Part shown: positions 45,564-53,143 of the stretch, one piece after another
How the letters are laid out: every line of letters begins with the position of its first letter
Position numbering within the stretch: the stretch's first letter is position 1
Assembly: GCA_945901855.1 (NCBI GenBank)
Contig: CAMDLT010000009.1
Span: 1 to 64,000 of the forward strand
Source: Asaia bogorensis
Lineage (GTDB): Bacteria > Pseudomonadota > Alphaproteobacteria > CACIAM-22H2
Direction: 5' to 3'
Length of the DNA stretch: 64,000 bases
Translations under genes and position numbers: made by a program
The notes under the pieces: model-generated
Seen by the model: the letters and a program-made list of their open reading frames with translations, nothing else
Databases searched by the model: none
What the model was told of the DNA's origin: nothing

Positions 45564-46915
45564 GCGGATTTGTACCTTTCGGCGATGCGTTGGCGCAGCG
45601 CTGCCTGCGCGCGCGCGTCGAGCGGAAAATTCCAGATCAACGCGGCCGCAACCAGTTTGAAGGCAACCGGTACCCAAGCATATAGCACGCCCAGCGCAAA
45701 ATGCCCCTCGGTGCCCGTGCCGCCATGGACGAAGTTGGCCGCATCGAGCAGCGGAAACGCGAAGGCCGGCGCAAGAGCGAGCGCCAATTTTGTCGCAACC
45801 GACCAGATCGCGAAATAAAGCCCCGTGCGCTGGCCCCCGCCGCCCAGCGTGTCGACATCGACCACGTCGGCCTGCATCGACGCGGGCAGCGCCAGATCGG
45901 CGCCGAAGCACAGGCCCGTCAGCAAGCAGATCGCAAGGAACGCGGCCTGGTCGCCGTTCGACAAAAACGGCACGAACGCGAACACGCCGCACGCCGCCAG
46001 CATCGAGAAACACCAGCTGCGGTGTTTGCCCCACAATTTTGCCGCGCGCAGCCACAGCGGCACGCTGGCGATGGCGCTCAAAAAATACAGCAGCAAAAAC
46101 GCGCCCGCCTGTTCGCCCGCCCCCAGCACGTCGCCCGCGAACAGCAAAAACAGCGTGGCCGGCAAGGCGTTGGCGACGCCATTGGCAAGATAGGCAATCA
46201 CCAGGCGCTGGAACGGCCGATTGACGGCAAGCAAGCGCCAGCCGTCTTTGAAGGAAAAGCCGATCTGGCCTGCGACCGGTGCGGGCTCCGGCACAAAGCG
46301 CACGAGCGCTATCGCCGCAAGCGGCAGCAGCAGCGCGCACGTCCAGACAAGAAATTGAAGGGCCGTGCCCTCGGCCGATCCGCCGGGATGCACGAAGCCC
46401 AACTGCACGCTCAAGACCGGCAGCGATGCCGCGATCGCGACGCCCACCACGGTCAGGCTTTCGCGCCACGCCGCGATGCGGCTGCGCTCGGCATAGTTTG
46501 CGGACAGCTCGGCGCCCCAGGCCTGGTGCGGGATCTGCACCATCGACCAGCCCAGATAGACGACCAGCAGCCACACAAGCAAATAGGGCGTGCCCGCGTC
46601 GGCCGGCGGATCGAACAGCATGAAGCTGCCCGCCAGCACCAGCGGCAGCGCCGCCAGCATCCACGGTTTGCGCCGCCCGAAACGCGTGCGCGTGCGGTCG
46701 CTCAAAAATCCGATCGCGGGGTCGATCGCGACATCCCACAGCCGCGCCAGCAGCAGCACGGTGCCGATGGCGGTCAGCGTCAACGGCGTCGCTTGCACGT
46801 AGTAGGTCGGCAGAAAAATCAGCAGCGGCAAGCCCAGCATCGCCGCAGGCAGGGCGGGCAGCGCGTAGGCCGCAAGGATTTTGGTCGGCAGCCGGGCGGC
46901 TTCAGGACCGGACAA
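45560..46915 (-). CDS. GPH/MFS family transporter
   Basis: A 451-residue protein with about 12 membrane helices. The cytoplasmic loop motif GFLSDRTRTRFGRRKPWM is the glycoside-pentoside-hexuronide cation symporter form. In this cluster a lipid or carotenoid-related solute is as plausible as a sugar; the substrate cannot be read from sequence. It overlaps the Cfa-like gene by 14 nt. Confidence 0.87.
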   Translation of the reverse strand: MSGPEAARLPTKILAAYALPALPAAMLGLPLLIFLPTYYVQATPLTLTAIGTVLLLARLWDVAIDPAIGFLSDRTRTRFGRRKPWMLAALPLVLAGSFMLFDPPADAGTPYLLVWLLVVYLGWSMVQIPHQAWGAELSANYAERSRIAAWRESLTVVGVAIAASLPVLSVQLGFVHPGGSAEGTALQFLVWTCALLLPLAAIALVRFVPEPAPVAGQIGFSFKDGWRLLAVNRPFQRLVIAYLANGVANALPATLFLLFAGDVLGAGEQAGAFLLLYFLSAIASVPLWLRAAKLWGKHRSWCFSMLAACGVFAFVPFLSNGDQAAFLAICLLTGLCFGADLALPASMQADVVDVDTLGGGGQRTGLYFAIWSVATKLALALAPAFAFPLLDAANFVHGGTGTEGHFALGVLYAWVPVAFKLVAAALIWNFPLDARAQAALRQRIAERYKSA

Positions 46916-48107
46916 GGGCCACCTGCGTCACGTCGGTCGCGCGGCCGCGAAACCCGGCTTCGCAATAGGCCAGATAGAACTCCCACATGCGCTTGAAACG
47001 CTCGTCGAACCCGAGGGGGCGAATTTCGGGCCACGCCGCCTGGAAGCGGCGGTTCCATTCGGCGAGCGTGCGCGCGTAATCCTCGCCATGGAAACTCTGC
47101 CCTTCGAGGCGCAGCCCCGCCGCTTCGTATTCGCGCTTGAGGGCGGCGGGCGAGGGCAGCATGCCGCCTGGAAAAATATAGCGCTGGATGAAATCCACGC
47201 CGCCGCGATAGCTCTCGAAACAATGGTCGGCAATGGTGATGATCTGCAAAGCCGCGCGCCCGCCGGGCTGCAGACTGTCGCGCAGCTTGCCGAAATACGC
47301 CGGCCAGTATTTTTCGCCGACCGCCTCGAACATTTCGATCGACGCGATGCGGTCGTAGCGACCCTCGACGTCGCGATAATCGACGAACCGCGTTTCCACC
47401 AGATCGCCCAAACCCTCGGCCTGCACCTTGGCCTGGGTATGCGCCAATTGTTCGCGGCTGACCGTGATCGCGGTCACGCGGGCCTGGAATTCCTTGGCGA
47501 GATAGGCCGCAAACGAGCCCCAGCCGCAGCCGATCTCGAGCACTTTTTGGCCGGGGCGAATGTCGAGCATGCGCGCCATCGCGGCGAACTTGGCCTGCTG
47601 GGCCGATTCGAGGTCGGCCACGCCGTCGGCAAAGACCGCCGACGAATACGCCATCGACGGATCGAGCCAGCGTTCGTAGAACGCGTTCCCCAGATCGTAA
47701 TGGTAGGCGATGTTGCGCTGCGAGCCCGCGCGCGTGTTGGCGCGCAGCGAATGCCACAGGCGGCGCACATAACCGATCAACGGCGCGATCTTGCTGGCGC
47801 GGCCGTAATGGATGTCGTCGATCGCGTTGTCGTTGAGCACGGCGAGTTCCAGCATCGCGGCCATGTCGGGCGAATCGATGCCGCCATCCATGTAGGCTTC
47901 GGCAAACCCGACATTGCCGCCGAACAGAATCTGGCGCGCGGCCTTGTTCGAGCGGATCGCGAGTTCCGCGACCGGCCCCGGACGATGGCCCGCGAACACG
48001 CGCACCGAGCGGTCGGGCAAGGTGACGGACAGCTGCCCCGCCTCGATGCGCGAACCCGCGACAAGCAACGTGCGAAGGGCAAGACCGGGAATTTCAGATT
48101 TCAGCAT
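46902..48107 (-). CDS. Cyclopropane-fatty-acid synthase-like methyltransferase
   Basis: A 401-residue SAM-dependent enzyme acting on acyl chains of phospholipids. SAM motif I is VLEIGCGWGSFA. Family marks are HYDLGNAFYERWLDPSMAYS, IEMFEAVGEKYW and IQRYIFPGGMLPS. An N-terminal domain precedes it. In alphaproteobacteria, members of this family in photolyase/DUF1365 clusters have been tied to singlet-oxygen responses and furan fatty acids, so the product may not be a cyclopropane. It overlaps DUF1365 by 14 nt. Confidence 0.9.
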   Translation of the reverse strand: MLKSEIPGLALRTLLVAGSRIEAGQLSVTLPDRSVRVFAGHRPGPVAELAIRSNKAARQILFGGNVGFAEAYMDGGIDSPDMAAMLELAVLNDNAIDDIHYGRASKIAPLIGYVRRLWHSLRANTRAGSQRNIAYHYDLGNAFYERWLDPSMAYSSAVFADGVADLESAQQAKFAAMARMLDIRPGQKVLEIGCGWGSFAAYLAKEFQARVTAITVSREQLAHTQAKVQAEGLGDLVETRFVDYRDVEGRYDRIASIEMFEAVGEKYWPAYFGKLRDSLQPGGRAALQIITIADHCFESYRGGVDFIQRYIFPGGMLPSPAALKREYEAAGLRLEGQSFHGEDYARTLAEWNRRFQAAWPEIRPLGFDERFKRMWEFYLAYCEAGFRGRATDVTQVALVRS

Positions 48108-48882
48108 GGCGCGGCACTGTTTCGACCTGTATGGCGGGGGGAGCGGGACGCGGGTGGTATTTGGCGCCTTTGATCCACAGGCGCAATGCCTCCCAGTGGA
48201 TGGCGCCGACGATCTTGAGCGTCAGCAGCGGATAGCGCAAAAACGCCCGCAGCAAATTTCGGTCCGACCAGGCGACGCGCGCGCCCGTCTGGCTTGCGAC
48301 CAGCAATTCGCCGTCGGCCGCATCTTCGCGGATCAGCAGCGCGAGTTTTTCTTCGGGCTCGCCGATGCGGAAGCGGTAGAGCTGCGCCATGTCGATGAAG
48401 GGCGAGACATGGAAGTTTTTGGCCGCGCGCTGCGCCACCGGGCGGCCGCGCACATGCCCGGCATCGACCGCGATCAGATAGCCGTGCTGGTCGCCGAAGG
48501 TGTTTTTGACCTCGTAGAGCAAGGCGCCCAAACGGCCGTCGGCCGCGTAGCAGAAATAGACCGTGATCGGGTTGAACACGTAGCCCAGCACGCGCGGGAA
48601 ACACAGCGCGTAGATGCGCGCCCCCGCCTGCGCCAGCCCTGCCTGCGCCAAATGCGTGCGCACCCAGTCGCTGGCGGCGCTGCCGTCGCGTGCGCCATGG
48701 TCGGCATCGAAAAACGAAAACAGTCCCGACGCGTTGTAGCCGAACAAACGCGAGCGCTCGGCAAGCTCGGGCAGCGCGTCGAGGTCGAGCAGCATCGAAA
48801 AAACGCCGTAGGCAAAACGATGCCGGAACGGCCGCAGCCGCGCATGCATCACGTTGCCGAAATAGAGGCAGGTTTCGGGCAT
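48094..48882 (-). CDS. DUF1365 family protein
   Basis: A 262-residue protein from ATG 48882. DUF1365 motifs are HARLRPFRHRFAYGVFSMLLDLD, PRVLGYVFNPITVYFCY and EVKNTFGDQHGYLI, plus KNFHVSPFIDM. The frame is open further upstream into the FAD gene. The activity is unknown; it is nearly always between a Cfa-like and an FAD-dependent oxidoreductase gene, as here. Confidence 0.9.
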   Translation of the reverse strand: MPETCLYFGNVMHARLRPFRHRFAYGVFSMLLDLDALPELAERSRLFGYNASGLFSFFDADHGARDGSAASDWVRTHLAQAGLAQAGARIYALCFPRVLGYVFNPITVYFCYAADGRLGALLYEVKNTFGDQHGYLIAVDAGHVRGRPVAQRAAKNFHVSPFIDMAQLYRFRIGEPEEKLALLIREDAADGELLVASQTGARVAWSDRNLLRAFLRYPLLTLKIVGAIHWEALRLWIKGAKYHPRPAPPAIQVETVPRHAEI

Positions 48883-48893
48883 CGCCAATCCGA

Positions 48894-50192
48894 TCAATCT
48901 GCCGCGCGCTTTTGGTCGGCATCGCGCCAAGGCCGCGCCATGCCCAGCATTTCGGCGACATCCAGGCCCGAACGCAAGCCATCTTCGTGGAAGCCGTAGC
49001 CGGTCCACGCCCCGCAGAAATAGAGGCCGCGCTTGCCCTGGATTTCGCCCAAACGCTTCTGCGCCGCCATCGCCGCTTCGTCGAAAACCGGATGCATGTA
49101 GTCGAAACTGGCGAGCGTTTTGGCGGGATCGGGCGGCGTCAGGGGATTGAGCGTCACGAACAGCGGCACGTCGGCATCGAGGCCTTGCAGCAGATTCATC
49201 CAGTAGGTGACGCAAACGTCGATCTGCTGGTGGCGCCGCTCGGCCAGATAGTTCCAGCTGGACCACGCCGCTTTGCGCTTGGGCATCTGGCCCGCATCCT
49301 GGTGCAGCACTGCAAGGTTGGGCTGGAACTTGAACTTCTCCAGCAATTCACGTTCGAGCGCGCTGGCGCCGTCGCCCAGCAACGACAGCGTTTCGTCGGC
49401 ATGGCCCGCGCACACGATGCGCTCGAAAGTGCGCCACGCGCCGTCGGCATCGCGAACGCGCAAACCCGCCGCGTCGATGGCGCTGGCGCCCTTGGCGCGC
49501 GTGAGCGCGGAACCGGCATCGGCCAGCAGCTTGCCGATATAGGTTTTGCTGCCGCCTTTGACCGTGCGCCACAGCGGCCGGTCGAAAATCTGCAACAGCC
49601 CGTGGTTGCGGAAGAACCGCGCGAGGCTGACGGCCGGAAAATCCATCATCGTCTTGGCCGGGCACGACCAGATCGCCGCCGCCATCGGCAGCAGATGGTT
49701 TTCGACGAACACCCGGCTGTAGCCGCCGTCGGCAAGGAACGTGCCGAGGCTGCGCGCATCGTTGTCGCCATTGGCGCACAGCGCCGTCGCTTCGCGGAAA
49801 AACCGCAAGCAGTCGGCGAGCATGCGCCAATGGCTGGGGCGCAGCACATTGCGCCGCTGCGCGAACAGCCCGCCAAGCGTGCCGCCCGAATATTCGATGC
49901 GCCCGCGATCGATCGATGCGGCAAACGACATCTCGGACACGCGCGCTTCCACGCCCAGATGCGCGAACAGCGCGATCAGATCGGGATAGGTCGCATCGTT
50001 GAAGACGATGAAGCCCGTATCGACGGGCAGCGTGCGCTTGGTGCCGTCGTCGGCCGTGGCGTCGGCCAGCACCGTGTTGGTGTGGCCGCCCAGACGGTCT
50101 TGTTTTTCGTAGAGCGTAACGTTGTGGCGCTTGGACAAAAGCCATGCCGCCCCAAGACCCGAAATGCCCGCACCGACGACGGCGATTTCCAT
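48894..50192 (-). CDS. NAD(P)/FAD-dependent oxidoreductase (amine oxidase-like)
   Basis: A 432-residue flavoprotein. The dinucleotide motif is VVGAGISGLGAAWLL, followed by EKQDRLGGHTNTV. The C-terminal FAD contact is FCGAWTGYGFHEDGLRSG. It is related to carotenoid/protoporphyrinogen-type oxidoreductases and likely acts on a fatty acyl or isoprenoid chain. It starts immediately at the photolyase stop (no gap). Confidence 0.9.
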   Translation of the reverse strand: MEIAVVGAGISGLGAAWLLSKRHNVTLYEKQDRLGGHTNTVLADATADDGTKRTLPVDTGFIVFNDATYPDLIALFAHLGVEARVSEMSFAASIDRGRIEYSGGTLGGLFAQRRNVLRPSHWRMLADCLRFFREATALCANGDNDARSLGTFLADGGYSRVFVENHLLPMAAAIWSCPAKTMMDFPAVSLARFFRNHGLLQIFDRPLWRTVKGGSKTYIGKLLADAGSALTRAKGASAIDAAGLRVRDADGAWRTFERIVCAGHADETLSLLGDGASALERELLEKFKFQPNLAVLHQDAGQMPKRKAAWSSWNYLAERRHQQIDVCVTYWMNLLQGLDADVPLFVTLNPLTPPDPAKTLASFDYMHPVFDEAAMAAQKRLGEIQGKRGLYFCGAWTGYGFHEDGLRSGLDVAEMLGMARPWRDADQKRAAD

Positions 50193-51629
50193 CTACGCGG
50201 CCTCTTTCAAGGATTGGAACGCGGCCAGCGCTTTTTCGCGCGCGGTCGCATGGTCGACCATCGGCTTTGGATAGGTTTTGCCAAGCTCGACGCCCCCCGC
50301 CTTCAGCGCCAACGCCGGCGCTTCCCACGGGGCGAACAGATACTCCGTCGGAACCTTGGCAAGCTCGGGCACGAAGCGGCGCGTATAGTCGCCCTTGGGG
50401 TCGAACTTCGCCCCCTGCAGGATCGGATTGAAGATGCGGAAATAGGGCGCGGCATCGGCCCCGCACCCCGCGACCCACTGCCAGCTTGCCGAATTGTTGG
50501 CAAGATCCGCATCGACCAGCGTGTCCCAGAACCATTCCTGCCCGCGCTGCCAGGGCAGCAGCAGATGCTTGACCAGGAACGATGCCGCGATCATGCGCAC
50601 GCGGTTGTGCATATAGCCGGTCTGCCAAAGCTCCCGCATGCCGGCATCGACGATCGGATAGCCGGTTTGGCCAAGCTGCCAGGCCCGCAGCTTTTGCGCG
50701 TCGTCGGCCCATGGAAAGGTTCGGAAATCGGCGCGCAACGCCTGCTCGGGCAGGTCGGGCCGCTGATAGAGCAACTGGTGGCTGAATTCGCGCCAGCCCA
50801 GTTCCGACAGAAAATGCGTGGCCCCCTTGGCATCGCCCGCGGCCGCGCGCGCCGCGTGGAAACATTGGCGCGGCCCGATCTCGCCAAAATGCAGATGCGG
50901 CGACAGCCGCGACGTCGCGTCCAGATCGGGCCGGTTGCGGTCTTCTTTGTAGGCGCCGACGGCGTTGGCCAAAAACCAATCGAGCCGCTTGTTGGCGCCC
51001 GCTTCGCCGGGCTGCCAGATTTTGTCCCAACCCTTGGCCCAATCGGGCTTGGTCGGCAGCAATTTCCAAGCGCCCAGCGCCGCCGATTTCGGCCATGCGG
51101 CAGGGGCCGCGATTTTTTCGGGCGCAGGCGCGGGCAAGGGCGGCGCCTCGCTTGCAAGGCAGGTTTTCCAGAACTGGGTGAAAACGCGATAGGGCTCGCC
51201 CGATTTGTTGCGGATCGTCCACGGCTCGTACAGCAGCGCTGCGTTGAAGCTTTTGGCGCCAAGACCGCGCGCTTCGAGCGCTTGCTTGACCGCCGTATCG
51301 CGCGCGATGCTGGCAGGCTCGTAGCGCCGGTTCCAATAGACGCCGCACGCCCCCGTTTGGGCGATCAGCCGGTCGAGCGCCTCAAGGCTCGGGCCGCTTT
51401 CCAGCACCAGCCGACTGCCGCGTTTTTCAAGCGCGTGCGCCAGCGCCGCCAGCGAATGGTGCAGCCACCAGTCGGACGCAGCCCCCAGCGCCCAAGCGCC
51501 CTCGGCGGCCGTATCGCGGATGTAAACGGGCACGACCGGTCCGCCTGCGGCGCACGCCGCCAGCAGGGCTGGATTGTCGGTCAGACGCAGGTCCTGACGA
51601 AACCAAACGAGAATCGGCGCCGCTTGCAT
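50193..51629 (-). CDS. phr: Deoxyribodipyrimidine photolyase
   Basis: A 478-residue class I DNA photolyase. The antenna domain starts at PILVWFRQDLRLTDNPALL, and the FAD-binding helical domain contains WREFSHQLLYQRPDL, LRAWQLGQTGYPIVDAGMREL and GADAAPYFRIFNPI. Tryptophans of the electron-transfer chain are kept. ATG 51629 was chosen over an upstream TTG. First gene of the light/lipid operon, with a candidate promoter at 51669-51698. Confidence 0.94.
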   Translation of the reverse strand: MQAAPILVWFRQDLRLTDNPALLAACAAGGPVVPVYIRDTAAEGAWALGAASDWWLHHSLAALAHALEKRGSRLVLESGPSLEALDRLIAQTGACGVYWNRRYEPASIARDTAVKQALEARGLGAKSFNAALLYEPWTIRNKSGEPYRVFTQFWKTCLASEAPPLPAPAPEKIAAPAAWPKSAALGAWKLLPTKPDWAKGWDKIWQPGEAGANKRLDWFLANAVGAYKEDRNRPDLDATSRLSPHLHFGEIGPRQCFHAARAAAGDAKGATHFLSELGWREFSHQLLYQRPDLPEQALRADFRTFPWADDAQKLRAWQLGQTGYPIVDAGMRELWQTGYMHNRVRMIAASFLVKHLLLPWQRGQEWFWDTLVDADLANNSASWQWVAGCGADAAPYFRIFNPILQGAKFDPKGDYTRRFVPELAKVPTEYLFAPWEAPALALKAGGVELGKTYPKPMVDHATAREKALAAFQSLKEAA

Positions 51630-51668
51630 AGGGGATTGAAAAACCAAATGTTCGAGTAAGTATGTTCA

Positions 51669-51698
51669 AGTGTACGCGCAGGCGCGCATCTTGGATCA
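51669..51698 (-). promoter_or_regulatory. Candidate ECF-type promoter before phr
   Basis: On the minus strand TGATCC (51698-51693), an 18-nt spacer, then TACACT (51674-51669). TGATCC at this spacing recalls the -35 of singlet-oxygen sigma-E/ChrR promoters, but the -10 does not match well. It overlaps the stop codon of the upstream gene. Confidence 0.3.
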
Positions 51699-52289
51699 TA
51701 TAGCGCGATTCGACGGCGTATTTCCAGACGCGCGCAGTGCGGCCAACGGCACCAGCCGGTCGCGCGAAAACATCTGCAAACGGTCCCGGCCCAGCAGCAA
51801 CACCCGCGTGCGCGCGCGCCCGAACAAGCGCCCGATCGCAGGCGACCGCGCGTCGGTACCGCCCAATTCGCCGCCAAACGCGGGCATTGCCATGCGTCGC
51901 CCGTCGAGCGCGAAGCAAGCGCCTTCGATGCGTCCAAGCCTGGTTTCGAGCGCGGCTTGCGGGCGAAACGACCCGACGATCTCGCCAAAACCGAGCGCCT
52001 CGCTCGATGCGGGTTTGTGGCGCAGAACCAGCTTGTCTTCGGCAATCGCCGTGCCGTCGGCCAGAAAGATCCAGTCGGGCGGGGCCAGCGCTTGCGGCGC
52101 GCAAGCAGGCCCCAGGCACACCACGCGCGCGGGCGCATAGCGGCGAACCAGCAGTTGGAGCTTCGCCAAACTCGCGCGCGGCGCAAAATCGGCGTCGGCC
52201 ACCACCAGGGTTTTGCGTCCGGGCCAATACAAAGCCCCCGACGGATCGGCGAACAGCGGCGTTTCTTCGAGGGTGATGCGCGCGTGCAA
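51696..52289 (-). CDS. PdeM-like metallophosphoesterase with lost metal site
   Basis: 197 residues from TTG 52289 (AAGGA 5 nt upstream), though the frame opens earlier. The scaffold of ligase-associated PdeM nucleases is clear: FADPSGALYWPGRKTLVVAD near the start, LRHKP in the middle, and CFALDGRRMAMPAFGGELGG, then LLLGRDRLQMF. The usual metal motifs are changed: D-x-H reads DAD, GD reads GP, the GNHD segment is missing and GHxHP reads GSFRP. It is probably inactive as a phosphoesterase. It sits between the photolyase operon and two small paralogous genes. Confidence 0.72.
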   Translation of the reverse strand: MHARITLEETPLFADPSGALYWPGRKTLVVADADFAPRASLAKLQLLVRRYAPARVVCLGPACAPQALAPPDWIFLADGTAIAEDKLVLRHKPASSEALGFGEIVGSFRPQAALETRLGRIEGACFALDGRRMAMPAFGGELGGTDARSPAIGRLFGRARTRVLLLGRDRLQMFSRDRLVPLAALRASGNTPSNRAI

Positions 52290-52290
52290 G

Positions 52291-52683
52291 TCAGTCCTTG
52301 AAATCGACCAGCGCGTCGTCGCCGCCGACGCCCGCGCCATGCTCGCGAATCAAGAACGCGGGCCGGTTGGCGATGATGCGCAGTTCCTTTTTTGCCGTGC
52401 GCGGCAAGGGAATGCGCGCATTTTTGCAATAGCCGATCAGCGCCGCCGCGATCTCGGACGCGTTGTAGACTTGCTGGATCTTGCCGCCCGAATCCGGTTC
52501 CAGATGCAGCGTCATCGTCAGCTCCAACTCGTCGAACACCATGCGCGTGATCATGCCGACCGGCAGCGGTTTTTTCTGCGTCCGGGCGAACGCGCCGATC
52601 GCCTGCACCATTTCGCTTTCGCGAAAAAAGATCAGCCGATATTCCGACATGCCGTCCGGCAGGGCCGATTTGCTTGCGGTCAT
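52291..52683 (-). CDS. Small protein, paralogue of its upstream neighbour
   Basis: 130 residues from ATG 52683 (or ATG 52650, giving MSEYRLIFF). It aligns with the next protein upstream throughout: SEYRLIFF, A-AF-R with PLPV, a beta stretch, then IAAALIGYCKNARIPLPRTAKKEL and the R-AF end. I recognise no family. The start overlaps the upstream gene by 4 nt and the stop is 1 nt before the PdeM-like start, so three genes are read together. Confidence 0.65.
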   Translation of the reverse strand: MTASKSALPDGMSEYRLIFFRESEMVQAIGAFARTQKKPLPVGMITRMVFDELELTMTLHLEPDSGGKIQQVYNASEIAAALIGYCKNARIPLPRTAKKELRIIANRPAFLIREHGAGVGGDDALVDFKD

Positions 52684-53045
52684 GCGACGCGCTTGACCAG
52701 TTCGAAGGCGAGAAACTCTTCGGTCTCGGGGCCCGCGATATGCACGACCAGCGCCAGGCGCGTGTCGACCAGATAGACCTGTTTTTTGGATTTGAGCGGC
52801 AATCGAATGCCGCGATCCTTGCATTGCAAAATCAAAGCGGCGGACACGATGTCGCGCTCGAAACGGAAAACCAGCGCGCGCGGCGTGCCGGGATAGGTCA
52901 GCTCGACGCTGACATTGCCGGGATCCACGACAAAATTGTCGGGTTCGCGCACGGGCACCGCAACGCCGCGCCGCCGCTGGAAGGCGACCAGCGCCTCGCG
53001 AATATCGCGCCACGTGAACAAGATGCACCGATATTCGCTGGCCAT
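52680..53045 (-). CDS. Small protein, first of a tandem paralogous pair
   Basis: 121 residues. SEYRCILFTWRDIREALVAF at the start and VSAALILQCKDRGIRLPLKSKK in the second half match the neighbour at 52291-52683, so the pair arose by tandem duplication. No signal peptide and no cysteine motifs. The fold looks alpha/beta with a central helix. It heads the operon ahead of the PdeM-like and photolyase genes. Function unknown. Confidence 0.65.
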   Translation of the reverse strand: MASEYRCILFTWRDIREALVAFQRRRGVAVPVREPDNFVVDPGNVSVELTYPGTPRALVFRFERDIVSAALILQCKDRGIRLPLKSKKQVYLVDTRLALVVHIAGPETEEFLAFELVKRVA

Positions 53046-53143
53046 TCACGCGTCCGCCGCTTCACCTGCCATAAGCTCCGCTCATTCGATAACGTATTGC
53101 GAATGGCGGCGCAATGGCCCGCGATGCGAAACCGGCCGAAAAC

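Noticed and set aside
48690-51659. 989-codon open frame on the plus strand
   Set aside because: It is antisense to photolyase, the FAD oxidoreductase and DUF1365, whose motifs are intact. Long shadow frames are expected at this GC content.
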